15,853 bases of DNA from Podila epigama (GCA_015679605.1 JAAAVE010000623.1:1-15853); one strand, 5' to 3'. Positions 1-8,742 are shown, counted from the stretch's first letter. Notes: a model not told the origin generated them from the sequence alone. Numbers and translations: made by a program.

Positions 1-164
1 GAGCACGCCATATCTAACTAACTGTCTGTGACATGTTACACCAATATGGTTGCACATGACATGTATTTGTCATACTGTTGCAAGGACTTGGAAGGTCATT
101 CACCCACCAAAAAAAAAAAACCACAAGACACCATCAGACATCTTCCCACCGTAAACAAACAAGC

Positions 165-530
165 ATGAACTACCACCACATGCACCATGCTGACCACCGG
201 CAACATGACCTTACGCCTGAAGAGATGGAGAGACGACGTGACAAGAACCGCCAACGCCGAGAGAGGCGCAGAGTGAGGTTCCAGGCCGAACGCGAGCCTG
301 CAGATTGGATGCCGCCCGTGCAGCCGACATATCTGCAACGGTTGGCCATCCTGCGTGACCAACATCTGCAGGAATATTTACGCCTGCAAGAGACCATCGA
401 GGACCTCCGAGGAGGCTACACCGATGGGCTGCGATTGCGGCATTTCCTCAACGGATGGCCGCATAGCATGAACGCACAGGACCTCAAGGAAGGCCTACTC
501 CAAGAGTTCGAGATCTCGCCCCCGGACTAA
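165..530 (+). CDS. Small basic protein, function unknown
   Basis: I do not recognise this 121-residue protein. The start at 165 is chosen because the upstream in-frame codons (from 78) run through a poly-A stretch and read as low-complexity leader. A CCAAT box lies at 41-45. Residues 1-14 are His-rich (MNYHHMHHADHRQH). Residues 22-43 form a strongly basic, probably helical stretch including RRRDKNRQRRERRRVRF, which resembles a DNA- or RNA-binding or nuclear-localisation segment. A second helical region (about 56-82) and a short C-terminal helix (about 103-116) follow. The basic stretch lacks the N-x-(A/S)-(A/S)-x-x-R core and the heptad leucines of bZIP proteins, and prolines break the helix after it, so I do not call it bZIP. 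Reasons to think it is real: mixed, non-repetitive amino acid use across the ORF, and two poly(A) signals about 40 bases after the stop. A 5' non-coding or coding exon outside the window is possible. Confidence 0.55.
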   Translation: MNYHHMHHADHRQHDLTPEEMERRRDKNRQRRERRRVRFQAEREPADWMPPVQPTYLQRLAILRDQHLQEYLRLQETIEDLRGGYTDGLRLRHFLNGWPHSMNAQDLKEGLLQEFEISPPD

Positions 531-571
531 GCGTAGTAAAACTAGAAACGTATAAAAGCAGCTAGTTTTGT

Positions 572-582
572 AATAAAATAAA
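572..582 (+). terminator. Poly(A) signals of the small basic protein gene
   Basis: Two overlapping AATAAA hexamers (572-577 and 577-582) lie 42 bases after the stop at 530, as expected for a eukaryotic 3' end. Confidence 0.6.
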
Positions 583-786
583 AAGTCATTCGACACCCAC
601 ATAACTTTCCTGACCCTTCCTTTGTTAAGAACATTTTCATTTCCCTTTTCTTTTTCCACAAGTTTATTGAAGAACATTTGATCGGACTGAATAAGAGCGC
701 GCTTCTAGTTACGAGAACTAACGGCTTGACAGTATTTTGGACCGTTATGAAAAGTCTTGATTGTTGCCCGCTCCCCTTTTGTCGTT

Positions 787-822
787 TCCTTTTTGCCCTC
801 CTTTTTGCCCTACTTTTTGCCC
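787..822. repeat. 12-bp tandem repeat, three copies
   Basis: Units TCCTTTTTGCCC (787-798), TCCTTTTTGCCC (799-810) and TACTTTTTGCCC (811-822) are identical except for one base. They sit within a C/T-rich tract on the + strand, the kind of pyrimidine run often seen just upstream of fungal transcription starts. Confidence 0.85.
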
Positions 823-888
823 TTGTCCAACACCTAGCTATTTGAAAGTTTCTCTTTACATTTGCTTTTATCCAGATTCCTCGTCACA

Positions 889-1011
889 ATGTTTCCCAAA
901 GTTGCGGACGTGGTTCTCAAGTCTGAATTTTCACGTCAGAGAGAAATTGGAGACCTTCTTCGCATTACCAGTGATATATACCATTTCATCGTCAGTCCAC
1001 ACAGTGTCTAG
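889..1011 (+). CDS. Possible 40-residue ORF (doubtful)
   Basis: An ATG in a favourable context (GTCACAATG) opens a 40-codon frame ending at TAG 1009-1011. The peptide starts MFPKVADVVLKSEFSRQREI and looks like an amphipathic helix rather than random sequence. It follows a pyrimidine-rich, promoter-like tract. The same frame stays open after the TAG as far as 1302, but beyond 1115 it lies antisense to CENP-O coding sequence. It could be a small gene, the first exon of a decayed gene, or chance. No homologue is recognised. Confidence 0.25.
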   Translation: MFPKVADVVLKSEFSRQREIGDLLRITSDIYHFIVSPHSV

Positions 1012-1115
1012 TTCGAGCTCATGGTGCCTTGGTCCGCCATGATCGGCCAGCAAATATGGACATATTGTGTCTTCAACAGTCAGTGGACATCAATTGGGTG
1101 CAACAAGGAAGACTT

Positions 1116-2696
1116 TTATACACCATTTGATATCTTTTCAAACGCGTCTATAAGGGTTTTCTCCGACATTATAGCTTGGACCCATTTGGATGTTGATTGC
1201 TGTCCATATGTAGTAGCGCTTCCTTTGCCCTTTGCAGACCGAATCTCACCCGTAAACTTGACGTCCACTCTAGTTGGACGGGAAGATTTCAAATCCTTGT
1301 AGACGATGTGGATCTGGACAGAGGACGCTTCGTCAATAGCCATGAGCTCCTTCAGAAAAGACTCGTTCTCTTCTCTGAGATTTTCCTCCGAATCCGAGTC
1401 ATTGATCATATCAAGGTCCATGTCATGATCGCCTAGTAGTTTTGAGAGGCCACTGCTCGTTATTGTTGTTGGAGCGAGGGCGAGCTTCTCCTTGATCTCC
1501 CGACGCTTTCTCTTTTCCAATTGTCGATTAAAGAGTCGGAAGAGAAGATCAAAGTGAATAATACTGAGGGTGACATCGCTCATTGAGGCATCCTTTTCCG
1601 TGATAGAAATGCCAGGCCGTCGAGATGTATGTACGCCACTGTCGTAAATATATGTGGAGAGTGCATCATAGGGAAGGGTGAGAGATGCAGAGGAAAGGTC
1701 CTGAACGACTTTGTTGATGTTTTCGCGTCTTTGAACAAACGCTTGCAGGTATTCAGAAGTAAATCGCGTAAATAGCTACAATGGACAATGAGGGGAACAA
1801 TCGCGTTAGAGAACTAAGTGCCGATAGTTTTGTTGTCATTTTTTTCCGACCGAGTGCATATCGCATAGAGACTCACATTCATGTCCAGGTTGAGGTATCT
1901 CCTGGCCAAGTCTTTGATCGGTATCCAGTGAGGAATAGTATACTTTGTAACCTCAAGTTGCCGTGCTCGCTCGTCCGCGCTGCCTTCCTGATCCTTGATA
2001 ATTTTCAGCTTCAGAAAGATGTAATATGGTTCAAAATATCTGCCTACAAAAAGTGAGTTATTAATGACCGAGTGTTCAGGATGACACCCTGACTACTACG
2101 TGTGTATAGCTCTCTCTCTCTCTCTCTATCTCTCTCTTTATTTTCTTACCGCATGCAAAGGTTTCCAAGCGTATGCCAATCTGCTTTCTTGTGTCACGAT
2201 CACTGCGACTCGTGTTATCGTCCAAATAGTTTAGATCGCCACTGTTGAATTCATCTTCAGTAAAGACTGTAGCTCCAGTGAGTCGATATGACATAAGAAT
2301 ATCCAGCATCCTCTTTTGGTCCTTTTCCTCCAAGGGTATCTCGACCGGTGCAAGGTCAATCGCATCTATGCACGAGCCAAAATGTAGAGTAAGCAAAAAA
2401 AATAAAAAAAAAAAAAGAATGCGTCCATCTGCATGACATGATAGATGAAAGAAAATTACAAGATGCCATACCCTTTGCTATTCCTTGCTCCTCGCGCTCT
2501 ATTTCTTCAAGCAACTGTCGATGCTTCTCTTCTACGGCAGACACTATACGACCGCAGAATCGTTAGGTTGGTTCATGTACTGACAGAGGACTATACTGTC
2601 GGCATATTCTCAACTACAGAACTTACATTCTCTTCGCAGAATGTCAATGTCATCTTTTATGGCTTGTGCGGATGACCCATGTTCTTGTGCCTCCAT
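1116..2696 (-). CDS. CENP-O / Mcm21 inner-kinetochore protein
   Basis: This encodes a subunit of the constitutive centromere-associated network (COMA/CENP-O complex), which helps join centromeric chromatin to microtubule-binding kinetochore parts. Exons on the minus strand are 2696-2627, 2543-2472, 2365-2150, 2043-1877 and 1775-1116. All four introns (83, 106, 106 and 101 bases) have GT-AG ends, and the phases join to 394 residues plus TAA. Residues 13-48 are a charged coiled coil. The diagnostic core spans the exon 3/4 junction, residues 110-128: IGIRLETFACGRYFEPYYI, followed by a basic/aliphatic strand and the IPHWIPI motif, matching the paired-RWD domain of CENP-O proteins (family knowledge: human about 300 aa, yeast Mcm21 368 aa). 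An acidic Asp/Glu-rich insert in exon 5 may account for part of the extra length. The start at 2696 gives a coiled-coil N-terminus in frame. It is divergent from the F-box gene. Confidence 0.85.
2110..2137. repeat. (CT)n microsatellite in a CENP-O intron
   Basis: A run of CT dinucleotides with a single interruption lies in intron 3 of the CENP-O gene, close to its 5' splice site (GT at 2149-2148). Read in the direction of transcription it is a GA-rich tract. Confidence 0.85.
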
Positions 2697-2869
2697 AACG
2701 TGTGTCGAGCATGTGTGAGTGAATCAAAGAGAAAGTGTCCATTCTGTCTGCATCAAAGTTTTTGCACTGTGAAGTTGGTAAACACGTGACTCAAGAATGC
2801 ACGTACAGCGAGCAACAAACAACAACAAAAAGCAAAAAAAAAACGAAAGCTCAAATCTCTTACCAAAAG
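2697..2869. promoter_or_regulatory. Shared divergent promoter with CACGTGAC site
   Basis: Only 173 bases separate the CENP-O start codon (-) from the F-box protein start codon (+). CACGTGAC at 2783-2790 has the reverse complement GTCACGTG, which fits the RTCACRTG consensus of the yeast bHLH factor Cbf1 and the general E-box. A factor bound here could act in both directions. No TATA box is obvious. The site is seen; its use is inferred. Confidence 0.4.
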
Positions 2870-3844
2870 ATGCCTCCATCCCCACCCACGACAGTATTAA
2901 CCCTTCCTTCAGAGCTCATCACCAGAATATTCACCCTCTCATCAAACCCAGCATTGGTCCTCACTTGCAAGGAGCTACACAGAACACTTGCACCACTTTC
3001 GAAATCAATCTCTACAAGGATCGAGTTTCTACTTACTCGATATAGACAGAACTATATCAAAGCAGTCGTCAAGGGTCTTCGATGGTCGTTTTTTGATCAA
3101 GAGTTGCTTCATAGCCTAGACAGGATTTATGCCAGGGAGCGCGCTAGGAACACGGAATCGCTAGCAAAAGAGTCTTTGAACTCTGATGCGATCGACCAAC
3201 TTACACATCACAATTTTGGGCTTTTGCCTAGTATAGATCCAACATCTGATCTGACCAGCATTTCACCATCAACGACACAAAAAAGAGTAGCAACTTCCAT
3301 AGATGGATCAATATCGGCACAAGACTCCATTGAACGCCCAAAGAAAAGGCGGAAAAAGTACCAGATCCAGGACGTAGATAAGCCCTCCACCACTGACCAG
3401 AATGGCACACCCAAGGATGCTTCAGATGCTTCTTCCACAAGCACCGTCAAATACCAATCACATCAGATACCACTTCCCTCAAACTTTGCACTACCTCGAC
3501 GACTATTTAAATCAAAACATCACCTTGAGCTGATCAAGGAGCTACTTTCACGAGGCGGATCACCTTCTCAACCTTCCGGCTATCCCCTCATTCGCGCTGC
3601 ACAACGTGGTGATGTAGAGATGGTAAAGGTTCTTCTCGCGCATGGTGCCCCACCGGACCAGAAGGCGTTACGGTGGGCATGTGTCCAGGAGTGGAACACG
3701 ATCTTGGATGTTTTCTTGGAGCTGGGAGTCCGTCCTGACGGAACGTGTTTGGCTTGGTGTGTGGAGAAGGGCAAGACAGCGATGGTAGATCGGCTGCTGC
3801 GGTTGGGCGTAGTTCCAGACCTTAAAACGGTTCTTTTACTCTGA
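2870..3844 (+). CDS. F-box-like protein with ankyrin-type repeats
   Basis: Intronless, 324 residues. Residues 9-45 read as an F-box-like motif (LPSELITRIFTLSSNPAL, then LTCKELHRTL), the element that docks substrate adaptors onto Skp1 in SCF ubiquitin ligases. Residues 46-95 are helical and basic. Residues 96-205 are Ser/Thr-rich and probably disordered, with a nuclear-localisation-like cluster at 157-163 (PKKRRKK). Residues 235-318 hold degenerate ankyrin-type repeats, for example PLIRAAQRGDVEMVKVLLAHG, suggesting a substrate-binding surface. The start at 2870 follows an A-rich leader and places the F-box at the N-terminus as is usual; the frame also opens at 2735, but that extension covers promoter-like and A-rich sequence. 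Substrate unknown. The F-box assignment is from pattern only and is less certain than the ankyrin part. Confidence 0.75.
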   Translation: MPPSPPTTVLTLPSELITRIFTLSSNPALVLTCKELHRTLAPLSKSISTRIEFLLTRYRQNYIKAVVKGLRWSFFDQELLHSLDRIYARERARNTESLAKESLNSDAIDQLTHHNFGLLPSIDPTSDLTSISPSTTQKRVATSIDGSISAQDSIERPKKRRKKYQIQDVDKPSTTDQNGTPKDASDASSTSTVKYQSHQIPLPSNFALPRRLFKSKHHLELIKELLSRGGSPSQPSGYPLIRAAQRGDVEMVKVLLAHGAPPDQKALRWACVQEWNTILDVFLELGVRPDGTCLAWCVEKGKTAMVDRLLRLGVVPDLKTVLLL

Positions 3845-4007
3845 ATACATTTACGTTTCCACATTCTCAAAAAGTCACGGGAGTGCATTTTTTTTTGTCT
3901 CACACTCCCTTCAAATTCCAAGTTGGTTGTGCAACAAGGCATGAATGCATGCATGTGTTTTTCTTCTTTTTCACACCATTTGAACATTCACATTCACTTT
4001 TAACAAC

Positions 4008-5641
4008 ATGATACTATACTTTGTCACCAGAATTGTCAGGTAATAAAGACAGACCAACGCGCAGTTTTTGGTAGTCACTTACAAGGCTATCACATTCTTT
4101 TTTATTATATGCGAGTTTTGTGCGTTTGCCAAGTCTGACTGCGGTGACCTTTTTTGTTTTCCTTGGCATAAAAGCTCAATAGCAGGTTCCGTTGTAGGTG
4201 TTAACTCTTTGAAATAGAGAAGCCATGGGGTGATTCATTGAAGGCTGTCTATTCGTAAGAATCTTTTCTTTTTGCTCTTTCCAGTGTTAACGTGTACCTT
4301 AACCTCCAAGTACCCAGCATACGCCTCCTTCAAGGCTATCAATACAGGAGACAACCGGCGCCTCACCGCTTGGCTCATGTATTGGACCGTCATGGGTCTC
4401 TTCAGTCTCGCTGAATTCATTTTTGACACATTTATCTTTTGGTAACTTTTGCACATTGCCTGTGTCTTCCTTGTTTCCTTGTCAGTTTTTGAAGAAGCTA
4501 CAGTTGTCCTCGCGAAAGATGAACTTGTAATAGACTGATGGATAATCAACTGTCACTTATTCCCTCTACTCTAGGCTTCCATTCTACTACGAATGCAAGC
4601 TTATATTTGTACTATGGATGATTCTACCGCAGACCCAGGTACGAGAGCCATTCTCTTGATGCAAGTCGTAAAACTATCTACACTCCGATGCTAAAAATGC
4701 GCATTTCTAGGGTTCAATCTATCTCTACCAAGCGTTTGTGGACCCGTACCTTACACAACACGAACGCGAGATTGACCAGACGCTCTTGAGATTGAAGAGC
4801 CAAGCAATGGCCATGGGGATGCAGTATGCCAAACAAGCTCTTCAGCTCTTGCAGAACCTCATTCTTGATCTTTATAAAAAGGTACTTTTTTTTGTCACTT
4901 TCAACTATTGGTCTTTTACTTTCAAATGTGTTACTGAACGATACTTTTTTTTGTCATTTGCATTGCCTATCCCTCGTGAAACCCTAGTCTCTGGGTCAGT
5001 CCGAGTTGTCTGTTCAAAATGTCCAAGACAGTCAAGACCAGCCAACGCACGAGAGCAGCTCATCACAGGCACGGACCATCAACAACACAAATACGCACGG
5101 ACAAGGCACTGAGCAAGAGTCAAAGGGTTACTTGGCTTGGGCCATCAATGCTGTCTCGCCAAAGCTAACTGCTGTGGCAACAATGGCATCTCAGTCCATC
5201 AGCCGACAAATCCCTCCGCGACCATTGCCAAAGCCTCCAGTCAATCTTTACGGGACAGTCAAGAAGACCTCTTCCTCTTCATCGCAGGGCGGGATGAAGG
5301 GAACAGATCATGGAGCCGATGCTTTTGGCATTTCATCTGCTGCTAATGGACCTGACCGTTTTGAGGCTGATGGTTTTGGAGACTCTGTGGACAAGTCCCT
5401 CTATGAGCAGTTGACATCTCGGCTGAACAAGGCTGCCCAATCTACTGGTGCTCATCCATCAGGCGCAACAGCCTCAGCACGCCATCGCAAGATTTCACTG
5501 TACGAAGATGACAATGAGGATGCGTCGTATACGCCTCGAGGTGCTGAACACCAGTCATCTGCTTCTGGGCATGCAAAGGATACCAGTTGGGGTGGCTATG
5601 CCACCGGGTTTGAACGTCACTCATCGTCTCTTGATCATTGA
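4008..5641 (+). CDS. REEP / TB2-DP1-HVA22 ER-membrane protein
   Basis: Proteins of this family (REEP1-4, HVA22, Yop1) insert hairpins into the ER membrane and bend or tubulate it. Clear exons are: one ending at 4441 with YPAYASFKAINTGD and two hydrophobic segments; 4575-4638 (LPFYYECKLIFVLWMILP); 4711-4881 (DPYLTQHEREID followed by an amphipathic helix); and a last exon from 4988 or 5000 to the TGA at 5639-5641. Introns of 133, 72 and 106 (or 118) bases keep the frame. ATG 4008 begins MILYFVTRIV, which matches the family N-terminus, and is followed by a GT donor at 4040. How it joins the YPAY exon is unresolved: acceptors at 4243 or 4310 are possible, and neither restores the usual short Gly-x-Leu link before YPAY. 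The tail of about 215 residues is Ser/Gln/Gly-rich, probably disordered and cytosolic, and longer than in most REEPs; it includes an SH3-ligand-like RPLPKPP. No ER-lumen signal is expected. Confidence 0.8.
4042..4047 (+). terminator. Possible poly(A) signal of the F-box gene
   Basis: AATAAA lies 198 bases past the F-box stop and inside the proposed first intron of the downstream REEP gene, so the two transcription units may overlap here. No nearer canonical hexamer was seen. Confidence 0.3.
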
Positions 5642-5799
5642 GTACATTCTCGACATTTTTTTCCCCCGAGAAATGCCCATGATGACTGACTGGAATGCAG
5701 CAAAACACCGCAGAAACCTCCAAACTGAAATGGAAAAAGAGTTGCCCAACAACAAGGATTGATGTCTTTCAAAGTGCAGCACAGTTGCTATTGCTATTG

Positions 5800-5805
5800 T
5801 TTATT
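5800..5805 (-). terminator. Possible poly(A) signal of ERG28
   Basis: TTTATT on the + strand reads AATAAA leftward, 198 bases past the ERG28 stop. It lies upstream of the REEP gene's own signal at 5897, so the two convergent transcripts would overlap. Confidence 0.35.
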
Positions 5806-5896
5806 AGTTACAAATGTTAGGCCTACCCAATTCGTCTAGTATTGCTTGACGTAGAAATCATGCTGCGACACCATCCAAATCAAAGACGAAGCTGTA

Positions 5897-5902
5897 AATA
5901 AA
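5897..5902 (+). terminator. Possible poly(A) signal of the REEP gene
   Basis: AATAAA about 255 bases after the REEP stop at 5641, in an A-rich stretch. The 5642-6002 gap otherwise shows no gene. Confidence 0.4.
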
Positions 5903-6002
5903 AACCAAAAGTCGTTGGTGAAGAGAAAGAGAAAGAGGTGGGTCAAGTTAATTTCCCTGTCTAGTTTCAATTCGTCAAATACATGTAATTCAATAACAAA
6001 TC

Positions 6003-6583
6003 TCAATCAACATTACTGGCAACGATGCATGGGGCCAAGAAAGGTCCGGTGATCTTGGCAGTGCGGAAGAAAAAGTACTCGGACATGAAATGGATCCAGG
6101 CAATACCAAAGGTGCAGAGAACAATGTTATAAATTCTAAGGGTAGATGAAGAGAAATGTCAGTATGTAGTTGGATTAAAAGTTGGGAATTCTATGTTAAT
6201 AAATGAACATTTGTAGTAGTAGTTGCGAGCTTACTGTCCAATGTGGAGGTTATAGGCTCCGTAGAGGCGAACAACGGAGCTGAGAAGAGTCCAAACACCA
6301 AAGGTACGGCCAGAGAGACCAGTAACTATAGATGGACAACAAACAGAAAATACGTGGGTCAGTTCATGCGGATACTGACTGTGACACAAAAAATGAAGCT
6401 GAGCTCAAGGGTTTGTCCACGCTTTTTTGTACCTTCTTGGGGCTTGTTAGCATAGATACGGCGATTGGCAGCAGAGGTATAGAAGGACTGGAACGTGTTC
6501 AGGAACGAGGTGACACCAACGATCCAGAGCCACTTGGGCAAGAGTCCGGCAGGGAGAGTGGACCAGCCAATGAGAGCGAGCAT
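6003..6583 (-). CDS. ERG28: ERG28 ergosterol-biosynthesis scaffold
   Basis: Erg28 is a small ER membrane protein that tethers the C-4 demethylation enzymes of sterol synthesis (Erg25, Erg26, Erg27) and contacts Erg6. Minus-strand exons are 6583-6433, 6325-6235 and 6135-6003, with GT-AG introns of 107 and 99 bases in matching phases, giving 124 residues plus TGA. Features: a hydrophobic segment after GLLPKWL (residues 13-32); the conserved SGRTFGVWTLLSSVVRLYGAY block (about 54-75), which corresponds to the family's R-T-F-x-x-W-T-L hallmark; then a third hydrophobic segment with HFMSEYFFFRTAKI, the conserved C-terminal motif. Length is slightly below the yeast protein (148 aa). The start at 6583 is the first ATG directly before the conserved N-terminal region; in-frame codons upstream encode a Pro/Ser/Leu leader unlike the family. 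It is divergent from SSL1 and convergent with the REEP gene. Confidence 0.92.
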
Positions 6584-6886
6584 GATGGGATGAGGGATGA
6601 GGAGTGAGGATGAGGAGAGAAAAGGATGAAGAGAAGGATGAAGAGGTGGTGCCACGAAAAATAACGAGGGTTGGCTCACTCACTCCTCAACGGCCCACTC
6701 GATCGGGTGAAAGATGCTGCAAAGCCACCCATCAATTTGGAAAGAAGAATGAACCCTTCGAGCCTGCTCTAGACTCCATTCTTACATTCAACTTGTTGCC
6801 TTTTTGCCCAAAGAGCAAACACACGACCAACCTCAACAACCAATTCAAGGGAAAGAAAGAAAGGCCTTTATTAACAATCACGCACC
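6584..6886. promoter_or_regulatory. Divergent promoter region between ERG28 and SSL1
   Basis: These 303 bases separate two start codons that face apart, so both promoters must lie here or overlap. The left half (to about 6660) is purine-rich on the + strand. No convincing TATA box or sterol-regulatory element was recognised. The SSL1 start is in a strong context (CGCACCATGG). Confidence 0.5.
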
Positions 6887-8695
6887 ATGGCAACAAATGG
6901 ACGTCGACAGGTAGTCGAAGACGACGATGACATTATCGACGTGGATGATTCATCCTTGCAGAATAATCAGGCCAACTATGCTTGGGAGGAAGAATACAAG
7001 CGTAGTTGGGATATTCTTCAAGAGGACGAACATGGCAGCTTGGCAGGAGTAGTCAATAGCTTACAGCAAAAGGCCAAACGGAAGAGGTAAACTTTTTTTT
7101 TTCTTTCTTTCTTTCTTCATTCTGTCTCTCTCTCTCACACACACAATCTCTCGTATCCCTCTTACGCGTCGTAAGTGCTCTTTTACGGGAACTCTATAAA
7201 ATCAAAGCATGGAATTTTGGTGGCGCGTCTTGTCCAATGGATCTTTGAGTTTTGTACTTTCTTCTTTTTTTTTTTTTGCCTCACTCACACGCTATTTCAT
7301 TCATACTTTCGGATGACCATATTGCAGGTTACTGCGCGATACAGATCCTATCCAGAGAGGAATCATCCGCCATTTATTCATTATCATTGACTTATCTGGC
7401 GCAATGCAAGAAAAGGATCTTCGACCTTCAAGACTCTCATTGACATTTACATATCTGGAAGCCTTCATTGCCGAGTTCTTTGATCAAAACCCAATCTCAC
7501 AGATCGGACTCATCGGGACAAAAGATGGACTTGCTGAAAAGCTTTCAGAGCTCAGTGGAAACCCCACAGAACACATACGCGCCCTGAAACTCAAGAAATT
7601 TCAAGAGATGTGTGGTGAACCTTCACTCCAGAACGCACTGGAGCTTGCCAGAGGTTCATTAATGTAAGGCTGCCTTTTTATTTTAATTTTCGACTGACCC
7701 CGGTTCAAAGCTTAACGACAACCGTGGACTAAAATTACGAAAAGTCACGTCCCAGCTCATGGATCTAGAGAGATCTTGGTGATCATGGGATCCTTGACGA
7801 CGACAGACCCAGGCAACATCCATGATACCATCGCCCAGTTGATGCAAGACAACATTCGAGCTTCAGTGATTGCGCTTGCAGCAGAAGTGCAGGTTCTAAA
7901 GTTCTTGTCTACGCAAACAAAGGGCACGTTCGGAGTGGCCATGAATGAAGGACATTACCGGGATTTATTGTTTGAAGTCATCCCACCGACAGCGGTAACA
8001 ACAACGAAAGCAGCCTCAAACCTTGTCATGATGGGATTCCCCTCCAGATCGAACGAGAGTGCTGCGACACTCTGTGCCTGTCATGGCAAGTTGACCCTGG
8101 GTGGATACATTTGTCCGAGATGTGATGCCAAACTATGCGACATCCCTACAGAGTGCGACATTTGCACGTTGACCCTAGTCTCCAGTCCACTTCTTGCCCG
8201 AAGTTATCATCACTTGTTTCCAGTCGAGAATTTCATTGAGGTCGCGTGGAAAGAGTATGTACATTTTTCTGATTACATGCTGATGCCTTGCGATTCTCTG
8301 TCTATCGATGTTTGTTGCGTTGGATATATTCTCTCTCTCTATCTCACTCACTCACTCGTATAATCGTGTTCTCTGATAGTGCTGGCTCTACAACCGCGTG
8401 CTTTAGTTGTCAAAAGACGTTCCAGAGTCCACACAAGACTAGTCTACACATCCAATCGACCACGGATGCTGGACGGTATCAATGCAAGCTATGTGAAAAG
8501 ACATTTTGTGCCGACTGCGATTTGTTTATCCACGACGTGCTTCACAATTGTCCAGGCTGCTTGAGTCAACCAAGGCCTAAGGTGGACCCACGGCAAAAGG
8601 TTCAACAGAATCAAGCTAGTACAACAGCAAGTCATTCACCGGCAGTACCATCACCACTAGGATCCAATTCCTCACGCATGGTCTCTCATTCATAG
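6887..8695 (+). CDS. SSL1: TFIIH core subunit p44 (Ssl1/GTF2H2)
   Basis: Ssl1/p44 is the TFIIH subunit that binds and stimulates the XPD (Rad3) helicase, serving transcription initiation and nucleotide excision repair in the nucleus. Exons are 6887-7086, 7328-7663, 7745-8254 and 8380-8695, with introns of 241, 81 and 125 bases (all GT-AG, phases agree), giving 453 residues; yeast Ssl1 is 461 aa. Order: acidic N-terminus (EDDDDIIDVDD); WEEEYKRSWDILQEDE; a von Willebrand A domain from about residue 82 with a MIDAS-like DLSGAM at 88-93 and later GSLTTTDPG; a first Cys-rich zinc module (CACHGKLTLGGYICPRC then CDAKLCDIPTECDIC, about 289-319); and a C-terminal RING-like C4C4 module (CFSCQKTF, CKLCEKTFCADCD, HNCPGC, about 356-415). 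The Ser/Pro-rich last 40 residues are probably disordered. All expected parts are present and it looks functional. Confidence 0.95.
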
Positions 8696-8742
8696 CAAAG
8701 AGGGTTTATGGTACGGAAATATATCCAAAAGAAAAAATACTT

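Larger units (their letters stand above)
583..1115. other. Intergenic region, mostly non-coding
   Basis: This is the gap between the small basic gene and the 3' end of CENP-O. It contains a long pyrimidine-rich tract (about 770-880) with a 12-bp tandem repeat, and a 40-codon ORF at 889-1011, both listed separately. I see no clear AATAAA for the leftward CENP-O transcript close to its stop; the first reverse-strand copy (TTTATT on the + strand) is at 663-668, about 450 bases away. No RNA gene or mobile element is apparent. Confidence 0.5.

Noticed and set aside
24-60. Repeated GACATGT words near the left edge as an operator
   Set aside because: Two short copies only, near the window edge, with no symmetry to the gene start; too weak to call.
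1197-1436. + strand ORF opposite CENP-O exon 5
   Set aside because: Antisense to a confidently assigned exon, with no homology or start context.
3580-3987. A 135-codon minus-strand ORF opposite the F-box gene 3' end
   Set aside because: Mostly antisense to the ankyrin-type coding region; the protein has no recognisable features.
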